Source: Misgurnus anguillicaudatus
Taxonomy: Eukaryota; Chordata; Actinopteri; Cypriniformes; Cobitidae
Length of the DNA: 64,000 bases
Reading direction: 5' to 3'
Assembly (NCBI RefSeq): GCF_027580225.2
Contig: NC_073348.2
Span: 23,442,001 to 23,506,000, forward strand
Shown here piece by piece: positions 36,955 through 49,259 of the stretch. A program made the position numbers and the translations under genes. Within the stretch, counting starts at the first letter, position 1. Each line of letters starts with the position of its first letter. The notes beneath the pieces were generated by a model that was not told where the DNA came from, ran no database searches, and saw only the letters and a list, made by a program, of their open reading frames with translations.

Positions 36955-37560
36955 ATGTTTACAGATGCAAACAAAACAATATGCAAGACATTATTACTAC
37001 ATTAGTTAATAAATCGTCTCTCGGCTTTAGATAATGTAGTACACGAAATGCTAAAGTGTTCCTGAAAATCTGATTTTCGGGTGAAAGGAAGTTATTTTGT
37101 TCTCATGTAACAGTACATTTACTGTTACTTCTGCTGGTCATATATTAACAGTGTCTCTTGATGCATTAACTGTCTGTAGTGGCTATTGCGTCTTTGAACC
37201 CTTAACATCAACTAATTCAAACTCTGGGAATATTATAAATGGATGTTATTACTTAACGCTTTCTCAGCTATTGAATTGCTGTCTAACTTGTGATGAATAT
37301 GCACACATACTGTACTCTAAAAGTGTTTAACTACAAAACTGGCTTGATTGAAGATACATCTAGGCTTGACTATACTAAACTAAATATAATATAATACCGT
37401 AAGGGTTATTAGCTGTAGCATAAAATTATTATATGACAAAACAATAAACCTAATTAATATTCATTTTGAACTTATAATTGAACAGGTACTTTTTTGATAA
37501 ATCTATGTGTAGCTATCTGTAGTATCTAACTAATGTACTGTAGCTATCTGTGTCTTATGG
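36955..37560. other. Intronic sequence, no gene seen
   Basis: AT-rich. Two gtagctatctgt words occur at 37510-37550 just before the palindromic array element. Confidence 0.4.
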
Positions 37561-37567
37561 AAACAAA

Positions 37568-39450
37568 GAGAGGCCATGCACTATTATTATTTTTGCTTGG
37601 TTGTTTTTTTTTCATGATCACGAATTTCTTGTTATCTCAAGATAACAAAAGTTGTTTTCTAGTGATCACGACTTTATTTTCTCATGAACTCGATATAGCA
37701 AAAGTTGTTTTCTCGTGATCACGACTTAATTTTCTCATGATTTTGAGATAACAAAAGTTGTTTTCTCGTGATCACGACTTAATTTTCTCATGAACTTGAT
37801 ATAACAAAAGTTTTTTTCTCGTGATCACGACATAATTTCTTGTTATCTCGAGATAACAAAAGTTGTTTTTTGTGTGATATCGACTTAATTTTCTCATGAT
37901 CTTGAGATAACAAAAGTTGTTTTCTCGTGATCACGACTTAATTTCTTGTTATCTCGAGATAACAAAAGTTGTTTTCTCGTGATCACGACATCATTTCTTG
38001 CTATCTCAAGATAACAAAAGTTGTTTTCTCGTGATCACGACTTAATTTTCTCATGAACTCGATATCACAAAATTTGTTTTCTCGTGATCACGACTTAATT
38101 TTGTCATGATTTTGATATAACAAAAGTTGTTTTCTCATGATCACGACTTAATTTTCTCATGAACTCGAGATAACAAAAGTTGTTTTCTCGTGATCAAGAC
38201 CTAATTTTCTCATGAACTTGATATAACAAAAGTTTTTTTCTTGTGATCACGACTTAATTTCTTGTGATCACGACATAATTTCTTGTTATCTCGAGATAAC
38301 AAAAGTTGTTTTTTGTGTGATAACGACTTAATTTTCTCATGATCTTGAGATAACAAAAGTTTTTTTTTCGTGATTCCGACTTAATTTTCTCATGAACTCA
38401 ATATAACAATAGCTTTCTTGTGATCACGACTTAATTTCTTGTTATCTCGAGATAACAAAAGTTGTTTTCTCGTGATCACGACATCATTTCTTGCTATCTC
38501 AAGATAACAAAAGTGATCACGACTTAATTTTGTCATGATTTTGATATAACAAAAGTTGTTTTCTCATGATCACGACTTAATTTTCTCATGAACTCGAGAT
38601 AACAAAAGTTGTTTTCTTGTGATCACGACTTAATTTCTTGTGATCACGACATAATTTCTTGTTATCTCGAGATAACAAAAGTTGTTTTTTTGTGATCACG
38701 ACTTAATTTTCTCATGATCTTGAGATAACAAAAGTAGTTTTTTTTTTCGTGATTACGACTTAATTTCTTGTTATCTCGAGATAACAAAAGTTGTTTTCTC
38801 ATGATAACAACTTAATTTTCTCATGAACTCGATATAACAAAAGTTGTTTTCTCGTGATCACGACTTTATTTCATGTTATCTCGAGATAACAAAAGTTGTT
38901 TTCTCGTGATCACGACTTAATTTTCTCATGAACTCGATTTAATAAAAGTTGTTTTCTTGTGATCACGACTGAATTTAGAACCATCTCCAAAGTAATAATG
39001 TACACGTTTCTATCTTCAATATTATTAAACAGCTTATTTAAATAAATATCAAAAATCTAAAAGCATTATAGCTGACAACCACATGAACACATTGGTTTTG
39101 TGACTTTGTCATTCCAGTTAAGTCATGCTATTAAAACTTGTATATTATGGAGTAACTTTAAAGACGGTCCTTAAATTCACCACTATCAAATTGTCAATAT
39201 TGACGAATCTATTTCTGCTTCAGCGAATCCCTGATTCAAATAAAATCTCATTTGTCATCCATGCAAATTTAGCAAAATATGCTTTTGCTGTTTACAGACA
39301 AAACAACACTTTAATCACATCACAAGAATACAACTTTTGTTATGTCGAGATCACGAAAAAAACATCTTTTGTTATCTCAAGATAATGAGAAATTAAGTCG
39401 TAATCACAAGAAAACAAGCAAGCAAAATAAATATAGTACACGACCTCTCT
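37568..39450. mobile_element. Inverted-repeat-bounded element with a long palindromic tandem array
   Basis: The left arm (from 37568: gagaggccatgcactatt, ttttgcttggttg, then ttatctcaagataac) matches the reverse complement of the right arm (ending 39450: gagaggtcgtgtactata, tttgcttgcttg, ttatctcaagataac). The array occupies the left three-quarters and 39000-39330 is unique. No transposase. The target duplication is uncertain (gtagcta-like words flank both sides), so the superfamily is open. Confidence 0.65.
37610..38975. repeat. Tandem array of about 26 units (~52 bp) made of short palindromes
   Basis: Each unit contains gtgatcacgacttaattt and acaaaagttgttttctc plus one of two spacers: ttgttatctcgagataac or tctcatgaactcgatataac. 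GTGATCAC, GTCGTGATCACGAC and TTATCTCGAGATAA are perfect palindromes, so nearly every unit holds two self-complementary sites. Confidence 0.93.
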
Positions 39451-39464
39451 CGACTTCCTTAGTA

Positions 39465-39600
39465 TCTCTTTTAGTAGCTAGCATTGCGCTAGCCAAGAAA
39501 AGTTGTGGGTTCAAATCACTGGGAAAACACAGTCTGATATAAATGTATACAGTAAATGTATCGTAATTCACTTAAAATGCATACATGTAATCTGCAGGAT
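39465..39600 (+). repeat. Decayed tRNA-derived SINE copy
   Basis: tagctagcattgcgctagcc, then gttgtgggttcaaatcactg (box B region) and gaaaacac follow the order of the SINE head. The copy directly abuts the palindromic element. Confidence 0.5.
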
Positions 39601-39741
39601 ATTACAGGATGTGTAAACAACAATATAATAAAATGTTTCATTTAAATGTTTAAATTGTTTAAAAAAATTCACCAAATAGCATTTTTTATTTAGGGTTCTA
39701 GCTATCAATCTGCCCCACAGTTCTGATTACCCAGATTGCAG

Positions 39742-39742
<1 letters not shown>

Positions 39743-39798
<56 letters not shown>
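39743..39798. repeat. (TA)n microsatellite
   Basis: About 28 uninterrupted TA units. Confidence 0.99.
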
Positions 39799-39802
<4 letters not shown>

Positions 39803-39840
39803 GAGGGGGCACTTTAGTATTTTGCAAAATGTGAACTTTC

Positions 39841-40374
39841 CTACCCGTTCTCACCAAGATGCGTACAAATGACACGCAGTGTGATTATTGTGCAATAGAT
39901 ACGCCAAATTCCGATTTTGCGTGAATATGATACGCCAGTCCTTCCCATTCACTTATATGGCGAATCATTTTGTGACGTTTTATTTATTGTTCTCTAATTT
40001 GTTTTCTGTTTTTTAAACCATTTTCGCTTGGGTTTAGGGTTAGATTTCACATTTGTTTAAGCAGGTTATTTAATATACAGGTTTCTCTATGTTTTTATCT
40101 ATATTTAAGCCATGGTCGCTTGGAGTTGGGGTTTGGGTTAGGATGTCATTTTTATATAATAAAAAGTTGTTCTAACCCTAAACCCAAGCGAAAATGGTAA
40201 AAAAAACAGAAAACAAATGAGAAAACAATAAATAAAACGTCACGAAACGATTCGCCATATAAGTGAATGGGAAGGACTGGCGTATCATATGCACGCAAAA
40301 TCGGAATTTGGCGTATCTATTGCACGATAATCACACTGCGTGTCATGTGTATGCTTTTTTGTGAGATTGGGTTG
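39841..40374. mobile_element. Fold-back element, CWRCCCARTCTCAC family, copy 1
   Basis: Perfect 8-bp duplication GAACTTTC at 39833-39840 and 40375-40382. Ends ctacccgttctcac and gtgagattgggttg. Long arms are inverted copies (for example ttcccattcacttatatggc against gccatataagtgaatgggaa) up to about 40046 and from about 40170, with ggtttagggttag in the arms. The 8-bp duplication suggests hAT mobilisation. Confidence 0.88.
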
Positions 40375-40781
40375 GAACTTTCTAATGTAATATTGTTTTG
40401 TGATTTGACTAGAAGAGCCAGTCACACACACTGGGGGTTGTTTTGTTAGATTGTGGCTGGAAAAATGTTTTGAACAGAACACACTGATAGTTTCCTAAAC
40501 AACCCAGCATTCTGTCATTTTTAACCCAACGGTGTCTTTTGTTCAATATTCACCCAGTCATGGTTTAAAAACAACCCGCCATTTTTGAGTGCACAATGCA
40601 ACTTGTAAGATGACACTGCTGTTGATAACAACCGCAATGACCATTCAGCAAAAAATTAAAAATAACACGTTTCACGCAGTGTCACAAAATTGGGCATGAA
40701 GAAAAGTGTTGGGGACATACAGTTTCCACAGCAGAGAACGGCTCAATGTTTATGCCAAAAATCAATAATGGCTGGACTATA

Positions 40782-41270
40782 CAGTACTATGCAAAAGTCT
40801 TAGGCCACCACCACCACCAGACTTGTTGTTTTAGAAGTTTTGATGTCCATCCATATTTATTTTTCAATTTATTTTATTAAGATAGAAACAGAAAATACAG
40901 GAAATATGTACAAAAAAAATTCAGAACTAAATGTCTTCTTTAGGCATTGTCTGTGTTTAGTGTGACCTCTCTTGGCACTAAACACATCTTGAGTGTCTTT
41001 GAGCAGAAAAAAGTATAAAGACTTTAAAATTAGAAATTAGGATTTAATTTTATTTAGATTTATAAGATCCTGCAGTTTCCTGCTATTGCTCAAGTGGAAG
41101 GGGAGTTTACATCAGTTTACATTTTTATACTGTTTTTAATACTATATACACATTTCCTGTATTTCTGGATGTATTCTATTAAAGAGACTGAGAAACAATA
41201 ACAATTATATATGATCACTATAACATTGCAAAACAACAGGCATGGTGGCCTAAAAAGGCTTTAAAATATT
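40782..41270. mobile_element. Decayed MITE with CTTAGGCCACC ends
   Basis: Left actatgcaaaagtcttaggccacc and right catggtggcctaaaaagg are imperfect inverted repeats. By recall this resembles a Tc1/mariner-type zebrafish MITE. The exact ends are lost. Confidence 0.45.
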
Positions 41271-41279
41271 TTAACTCAA

Positions 41280-43800
41280 AATAACTATATGTCAAATTAT
41301 ATATCTCACTGAGTTACTTCTGTTCATAATTCTTTGTTTACTCATTGGTTGAAATGAAAGATTGATTGAAACTCGAAACCGACTTAACAGAGAGACTTTC
41401 AATCAGTGTGAAACATTATTAAAACATCAAATAGCTCCAACACTCCTCCCCGTCCTATTCAACTGAATACAAAGGCAAAACACACTTCATTTTCGCTGTT
41501 GCTCTCACGCATACACTACCATATACACGTACACACCCCATCCTCATAGTTAATACATCAAACAGCATTAGCTCACAGTATTGGAAAGCCTCAACGCATG
41601 CTTTTGACTGACTCTTTCTCTCCTACACACAAACACATACACAACGTGCTGCCAGTGTGTATACTGTATCTGTGTCACAAGGCTTGTGTAATATTATGTT
41701 GAAAGTGATGCGCTGTCTAACCTGCCAGGGAAAACTGCTGTAGGAACAGTTTACGAAAGAACTGACAAATGTCCAGATTCTTCAGTAAGACCCAAACTTC
41801 TGAAAGCTCATATGAATCTATGAAGCTCTATTTATTATCACTGTCTAATCTAGCAATGTCTCAGCGTTCACAACGTGGCCCATTATCGTGCCTTACATAC
41901 ATGGCTAAAACATCCATATTCATGAAGATATCTTTTATTTGCTCGTAATGGAGGTTTGGATTAAAATGCTCCTGAACCAGCTTTATTGGCTCTTAAACCC
42001 ATAAAGGCCTTTGGCATCTAATGAAATGGCCAGGTGGTCCATTAGATTTCCCCTCAAAAAAGACATTAATTAGCTCACGAGCTGAATAAAACTCCATGTA
42101 ATTAACACTGATGGACAGAGCTCTCGTCCATTTTCCCTTTTCATGGAAAACAGTGCGTGGTGTCCATCCCCTTTTTATTTCATCAGCGCTGTAATTATGC
42201 TATTGATATTCATTATTAGTTTTCAAACAAGCCTTTGTGAGTGTGGCGCGGTTGTTAAATCTAGGTAGACGAAAATAAATAAGCCCCATTGTGGATCCGC
42301 TTCTCCGCTCCGCCCAAGTCTGGCCTTGTTTTCTTATTTTTCCCTGTTTATTTGCTACATCCGTGCCATATTCCGCCTCGAACGCAGGAATAAAGGAGAT
42401 GTTTGCCGTTCTCTGCATTGGCCTCGGCTTTCTGTAGGCATTACAAAGGAATAACCGCCGTTCTATGAAGTCTTAAATGCGCCCTGACAATCTAAGACCC
42501 ACTTGTTATGCCAACTTGGTATTAGTACTGACACGGTACTATTTGGAAGCTGAAGTGGTGTTATCTTCAATTACCTGATCATTCTCTGAGTGAGCAGGTA
42601 ATCCATGAAAAAGTGCATTTGGCTTTAAGGATAGAGAATGTCTCTATTTTTTTCCACTCTGTTGTCTCCCCCGTCCTCGGCGGACACGTTTCATTAGCTT
42701 AAACCAGCAGCGGTAGGAAACTCGTTGCGATGACACTCGGTAGATGGATTTCTTATGTTTGAGATCCATCCTGAGAGACTTCCTCCAGCCCTGCTTGTGG
42801 CTTTATAAGTGGGGTGTATAATATTTATAAGTGGGAGTGACGTTTGGGAGTGTTTGGGAGCGTGAATGCATAAATGCAGCGGTCATTTTAAAGACGCCGG
42901 CACTTGTTCCCTGAAAAGCGATTGCGTCACATGACTGCACTCTGCAGTCTCTGGAGCATCTGAAAAGAAATGAGTGTGGGCCATTATCTTTAACCGTCCA
43001 ACGGTGCAGACACAAACATCTTTTCGGATATAAACCGTAGAAGTCCTTCCCCCAAGACCGCGTTCAATAACGCAGCCCTGCTAACATCAGATTAATGAGG
43101 CCTGCCTGGCATGTGCACCAAACTCTCGCTTAATAACATCACTTCTTTTTTGAGCCGTGCAGAACAACGCAAACCAATTTAGAAGAACTGCAGCTGCCCG
43201 AATTCCCCATAAATCTCCCCCGTCGTTTGGCCTGCCATTGCTGCTGTGGTATCTTTATGGGGATGGCAGGAGAGCCTAGTGAATCTCTCTTGAGCTATTT
43301 GAAATCTACTGAGCTGACCAAGAGTGCTTTTTACATGGACTAGACTTTTTGGTGTAGAATCGGTATTCAGGAATCAAGTGCACACCAGTTCATGTGAACT
43401 AAATCGCAGCAGGGAACCGCTATTGATGGCGTATAATTTACGTCTTTGCACGCTTGCGTTCACGTTTATTTTGGTGCAATGCACTTCTTATACATGCTTG
43501 TCTCGAAATTAATTGCCTTTGGAGAGCAGTTTGAGTTCTTTGAATGCAATATGTCTTGCAATATGTGGCAGAGCTTGGCAGGCTATCGCCTCTTCCGCGT
43601 AAAGTTTTGCTAGTAAATCTAATGTGACAAAAACATGAATAAAACAGTGAAGCTGACATTGTCTCACCCTGAATCACTACCTTGTTAAACAGTGGTAAAC
43701 AGCAGTCACTAATGGTGTTGTGCAAAGAAAATAACAACCACAAATTATATCCTTTTAATATCTCTGTTGTTTCTACTGGATAGCAAAGGAACTAAAATGA
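41280..43800. other. Low-repeat intronic sequence, no gene seen
   Basis: No repeat recognised. Bases 41985-42250 contain many ATTA cores (attaattagctcacgagc, gtaattaacactgatgg, ctgtaattatgct) and look like unconstrained-by-repeat, possibly conserved non-coding DNA. No exon found. Confidence 0.5.
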
Positions 43801-43808
43801 GATATTAA

Positions 43809-44560
43809 AGGGCACCTATTATGCAATATCCACTTTTAGAAAGTGTTTGGACATAATGTGTGTTGGCAGTGTGTGAACACAACCACCCTACAATGAAAAA
43901 AATGCACCTGCTCTTTTTTTAATTATCATTAAATCAAAGCAGTCTCGTTAGACATGCCGTTTTGATTCTCTTATCAATGTGAGGTCACATTGTTAAAGCC
44001 CTGCCCACTTACAGTCCTGCATAACCATAATTTCCACCATCAGTGAGTACTCTGTCCACTAGATACTATTGTCTTAGACTGTATCTTATCAATGTAAGGT
44101 CACATTGATAAAGCCCCGCCCACTTACAGTCCTGCATTAGTTTCCACCATCAGCGAGTTGTACTCTATCCACTAGATACTATTGTCTCAGACTGTATCTT
44201 ATCAATGTAAGGTCACATTGATAAAGCCCCGCCCACTTACAGTCCTGCAATAGTTTCCACCATAAGCGAGTTGTACTCTATCCACTAGATACTATTGTCT
44301 CAGACTGTATAAATCGAATCTATTTTACTGAAAGTGCTCACTGTCTGTTGGTAAGGGAGTGAGGAGCTATAGCTCATTTGCATTTAAAGGTACAGACATT
44401 AAAACAGTGCGTTTTGCTCCCACCCAAATGCAATAGAGGGATTTTGGACATGCTATAATAAATGATCTTTGTGGTATTTTCAGCTGAAACTTCACAGACA
44501 CATTCTGGGCACACCTGAGACTTATATTACATTTTGTAGAAAGGCCATAATAGGTGTCCT
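43809..44560. mobile_element. GGGCACCTATTATGC MITE, intact, TTAA-flanked
   Basis: TTAA at 43805-43808 and 44561-44564. Ends agggcacctattatgcaata and ccataataggtgtcct are inverted repeats. Length 752 bp, enlarged by an internal tandem triplication. Confidence 0.9.
43971..44315. repeat. Three tandem units of 113-115 bp inside the MITE
   Basis: The ttatcaatgt start recurs at 43971, 44086 and 44199. Each unit carries gcccacttacagtcctgc and ctagatactattgtct. The second and third units resemble each other more than the first. The other copy (18191-19105) has no such triplication. Confidence 0.92.
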
Positions 44561-44698
44561 TTAAACAACTGAGATATTCATTTTTTTATTGCTAAAACAC
44601 AAACACAATTCTCTGAACCAAATTCCCAAATGGGGTAAACCCATTGGTCAAATCATTCACCTTTTTGGCAAAGCCTTAAAGAAGTTCAGGTAGTTTAA

Positions 44699-45265
44699 AG
44701 GTGCAATTTGTATAAAAGCACCAGAATGATGGGTTTGTTGACTCTAACTCAACCACTGATGGCCATCAATGAGATGGGAACAAGAAATCATGCTAACACA
44801 TGAGGTAATCAAGTTTTATAAATGTTGCCTTTGGTGACATTGTTTTATTTCATTATGTAAGGTTTCATGTAACGTTCAAAATGCAATTGTTAGTCATAGA
44901 TGTTACAGTATTAGTCCAATACGATGGTGTGTTAATACAACACAGAATTAAGTGTTCAGATTAACAAACTTACTATAAACAAGCAAGTGGCCCGACAGAC
45001 GCTATTACTTCCGCATTTGTCCACGACACTGTTGTCATGTGGTTTCTATGTCAGTAGAGGCGGTAACAAAGGGTAACATTGATATATTAACATTATTGGC
45101 AGGCGACTGCACTGCCCCATGTCAATGTTTAGAATGGCAATTTTCTCATAATTTACAAGTAGTTGAAAACATTAAAGATGTTGTAAGTAATCCACTGGAA
45201 AAATATATATAATACTGGACTAGTGTTTTTTTTATTTTACTGCAAATATCTTACAAATTGTACAT
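44699..45265. mobile_element. AGGTGCAATTTGTA MITE, TTAA-flanked
   Basis: TTAA at 44695-44698 and 45266-45269. The left end aggtgcaatttgtataaa pairs with the right end cttacaaattgtacat. Confidence 0.7.
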
Positions 45266-45769
45266 TTAATACTATTTGTAAAACTTGTTCACTTCTTTTA
45301 CAAAACTCTAAACACAAACTTCCGACTCACATTTAAATCACACCAAAAATGGAAGAAGAATTGGAGTAGAATGAGGTGGAGGTGGTAGATGAGGATGTTT
45401 ATGTGTAAGGAGTGGTGGATGAGGAGGAATATGAGGATAAGCAGGACCCTAGAGGCAATGCAACTGGCATGGGATGTGATAGGTGTGGAGGGATATCTTC
45501 TCTTTCCTGGAAAGCGACAATGTTGCCAGTGATGTGGATAAAGCCTTGTGGCTGGACCTGCATGAAGATGGGATGCTGAGACAAAATTAATTTCTCATTT
45601 ACTTTGGTTTTGCATTTGTACATTGTTGAGTACTGTAACATGCTCTTCATATTGAGGCTTCTTTGATATTTGGGATTTTTGTGATATTTGTGAAATTTAA
45701 GTAGCAGTAAAATAAGGCAAAGTCTCAATTTAATCTCATCACTTACTGTATGTAACAAGTAAGATATTA

Positions 45770-46277
45770 CAGCCCAGTCTCACCAAATTTCGTTATAGTC
45801 ATGTCATTTTTTGATTCTTTTTTTTGTGATATTATCACAAATTTTCGTGTTTTTTCGTGATTGTATAACGAAGTCCTGTTTTCGTGTGATTATCACGTAT
45901 TGGTTACTCAACTGTTTTGTCCTATTTTCTTACCATTGTCGCTTCGGTTTAGGGTTAGATTTACATGAAGTGACATCCCTACCCAAACCCAACCCTAACC
46001 CTAACGCCAGACCACATATAAAAAATAAATCCGAAAAAATAGTATAAACCAATACACAATACAAGTGAAATTTTAATGCAAGCACCAAATCTAACCCTAA
46101 ACCAAAGCGACAATGGTTTGAAAATGGGAAAAAGCAGTTGAGTAACCAATACGTAATAATTACACGAAAACAGGAATTCGTAGGATCACAAAAAAACGTG
46201 AAAATTCGTGATAATATTACGAAAAAAGAATAAAAAAATGACGTGACTATATCACGAAACCTTGTGAGACTGGGTAG
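45770..46277. mobile_element. Fold-back element, CWRCCCARTCTCAC family, copy 2
   Basis: GATATTA at 45763-45769 and 46278-46284 (8 bp if a one-base mismatch is allowed). Ends cagcccagtctcac and gtgagactgggtag. The arms are inverted copies (attggttactcaactg against cagttgagtaaccaat) with ccctaaccctaac and gggttagatt words near the centre. It is related to copy 1 by termini and layout rather than by full sequence. Confidence 0.88.
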
Positions 46278-46289
46278 GATATTAATAAG

Positions 46290-47395
46290 ATTAAGGATTG
46301 ACCCTTTGAGCAAAGTCCCTAGTAACCCAGTGTTTCTCAAATCTCAATCATGTCTCATATTGTGCTCAGATTTACTAAACGTAGGGGTATTTAAAGTACT
46401 GTAAGTATATAACAGAATGAAGGTTTGTGTATTCGTGTGTTTCTGCATGTCTGACTTGATCAGTGTATTCACATTTATTTTCTCTCCTCATTGCCACCCA
46501 CGAGCAAATAAGAGGCTTGATTTAATTTCCACTCTGTTTTCGTTGATCTCTGTCATTCCAGTTAAAGACGTCACATGTCCCCAGACCCATCTCACCTCCG
46601 GCAGCTCTGTGACATTTCCAGCGCCGCTTTCAACAGCGTCTCCCTGACAGCCTTTCTTTTCTCTATGTTCTCCATAAACACATAAGCAACACATACGGCT
46701 TGACACAGCTCCTTGCGCTTTACTAGAGTTCCTATCAAAGAAACCCACATTAACTTGTCAAGCTAAAAAATAAATAATGTACTGGATTGAAATAAAAAGG
46801 AAGACGTCATCGGTGGCAGCGCTTTTGATCCACTTCATCAAAAATAGAGCACGCCGTTCCCCTTTTTCCACTCTGCATTGCTTTATGCCTACACACTGAG
46901 CCGGGTCTTTTTGCATTGTTTAAATGACAATCCAGGAAAAGAAAGGTTTCAAAACGTATAAAGACAGAAACGCACCCCCTCCTCTGTTTTTAATTTGCAT
47001 GGCCGTCTGATGCAAGGATAAGTCACATGAAAGGCAGTGGCATTTTCAGGTGAGGCAGATAATGAAGAGGATGTGCAGAAGAGCTACAACTGCCAGCGTC
47101 TTTCCGCAGAGCTGCCATGAATGGCGGTCCGGTGAATAATGCTTCCATTTCCCTGCTGGCATTTTAGTGGCATTTTGATGTGAGTGCGTGAAGGGTCCCA
47201 GGAGAGATGGGAGGAGAAATCCAATAGAGATAAAACTCCCTCTCTCTGTGTGCATTTATAGTTATGCCAAACATCAAAGATCGATATCAATACTTGGTCT
47301 TTAGATGGCCGATGAGGGAGAAGAAAATGCAAAAAAAAAAAGACTTCTAAAAGATATAATCGATTGTGATGAATAAGGTTCCATTTGGAATCTTT
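46290..47395. other. Intronic sequence, no gene seen
   Basis: Nothing recognised. The frames at 46417-46748 overlap on both strands without splice context. Confidence 0.45.
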
Positions 47396-47449
47396 GTAAC
47401 AACCAGTGTTGGGTGTAACTAGTTACTAAGTTATCATTATACTGTAATT

Positions 47450-47706
47450 CAGTCGTCTCCAACATGGTGCACATTAAAACATATTATATAAATAGCCTTA
47501 TTTTTTATTACATATTTTTATATTAGCTTGGCTTCTTTTCTGTATGTTAACATTTTAAACCATGATAAAGCATACAAACAAGTAAAATATAAAACCAACT
47601 AGTAAAAGAACATGTTTTGAGTAGACTATATCAAAAAAGTAGCCCTCAAGATTGTTTTATCCATTGTGGTAGCTCTTGCTCACAAAAAGGTTGGTAACTT
47701 CTGCTG
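47450..47706. mobile_element. CAG...CTG element with 5-bp TAATT duplication
   Basis: TAATT at 47445-47449 and 47707-47711. Ends cagtcgtctccaac and gttggtaacttctgctg. It is inserted in the outer hAT-like element. Confidence 0.65.
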
Positions 47707-48053
47707 TAATTTTAATCTTTCCCTGCCATTGACGATTTATCTCGTCTAATTAAGAGAAACGCTTCCTTGCCAATGACGAGAATTTCCGGCTTTCCGCAAT
47801 ACCGCTATTATCCACCAGCAACTTACACAACCTAGAAGTAATGCCTAACGTGAAAGAGAAAGAACTCTGTGTATGTTTTAAGGATCGCTCTGCATCTTAT
47901 CTCAGCTTTTTGCTTAAAATGTTGTGTTTTTAAAGAAACATACCCATATTTGAGAGGTGATAAAAAAATAACTAATGAAGGCAGGATGAAACCTTTTTTT
48001 TTGTTGTTGTTGTTTAAAAGCAGAGGGTCTGTTCTTTCATTTGATATATTGTA

Positions 48054-49259
48054 CACTCTAAAAAATGATGTGTTGGATTTACTTAAAATATATATGCACC
48101 ATTTTTGCATCACACTTTTTAAGTATTCCCAACTTTGATAGTTTTACTTAAAATTTACAAGAAAACCTGTGTTTTATTTACTTAAATTTTTAAGTAAAGA
48201 ATGATGATGAACTCAAATATTTAAGTTCATATAACACATATTTTCTTGTCTATTTTAAGTAAAATTATTCCAAGTTGGGATTACTTAAAATATATATGCA
48301 CCATTTTTGCATCACACTTTTTAAGTAAATCCAACACATATTTTAGAGTGAAGTTGGAGCAATTTAGTATACACAGAAAGGTATACATAATTTAGTGTAC
48401 ACAGAAAGGTCTCCTGAACAAAGTCTTTGTCTGACTTAGCTCTTGCTTGAATCAGAGACCTTTTTGCTGTGAGGAAACTATGATGCGCGCTAACCCACTG
48501 TGTTGCCCTCTACACTGAGCACACACTTCTCAATCATGGTAACAATGAACAAACATAATTTTTTCAAAATAACTCTAATTACAACATATAACTAACATTA
48601 ACAACATATCAACATAAATAAACCCAGCAAACATTAAAACAGTCATCTTTTTTAGTAAATATTAACCAAAGAAGTGAACATGTCGCAATGCATGCTGGGA
48701 AGTATTCAGACCATTGTTTTTTTTTAAATTGCTTGTTCAGATTACTCAATTTGGCAAGTTGGGTAAACAAATTGGACAAAAACTTAAAACTCCAGTCAAC
48801 AAATGATATTTGTTAGCAGGATGATTATGCTTATTTCATTCAGTGAACACAAATTAATGAACTGATGCCCTTCAACAAGAAAAACTTTGTTTTTTGTTAA
48901 AAGAACATTTTGAAGTTGGATTTTTTACAGGGCATGTGCTTCACAAAATGGCTACGACAGATGTCATAATTTTTGGCTGGAAAGGCATCATAGGAAATCA
49001 CGTGGCTCTATAGTTACTTAAAATGTTATGCTAGATTTACTTAATTTTGATGCAATTGTTATAGTAGTTAGCATTACTTATGTTTTTTCATTTAATTTTT
49101 GGATACATTTAAGTTCACCTGGTAACTTAAATTTTTGTGTTACACATACTAAATATGGTAAGTAGAGGTTGAAAAGTTATAAATACTAAGTTTTTTGTGT
49201 TTAATCCAATTACTTTCATAAGTTATGGTTGTTCAGCCAACGAATCGTTTTTTAGAGTG
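48054..49259. mobile_element. Element with CACTCTAAAAAA ends and TA duplication
   Basis: TA at 48052-48053 and 49260-49261. Ends cactctaaaaaatgatg and cgttttttagagtg. It contains a second, complete end (cacatattttagagtg, 48334-48350), so 48054-48350 could be one small element and the rest a second or a composite. The uninterrupted copy at 33901-34375 lacks it. TA duplication suits Tc1/mariner-type mobilisation. Confidence 0.75.
48079..48327. repeat. Identical 47-bp direct repeat pair
   Basis: Bases 48079-48125 and 48281-48327 are identical over 47 bp (start ttacttaaaatatatatg, end cactttttaagta). Surrounding sequence differs. Confidence 0.97.

Noticed and set aside
37610..38975. Regular repeats that could suggest a CRISPR array
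   Set aside because: Units are contiguous, the 'spacers' are themselves repeated variants, there are no cas genes, and the context is a fish intron.
45985..46105. CCCTAA-like words suggesting an interstitial telomere repeat
   Set aside because: Only short, imperfect runs are present, in inverted orientation as part of the fold-back element arms, and similar words occur in the second family copy.
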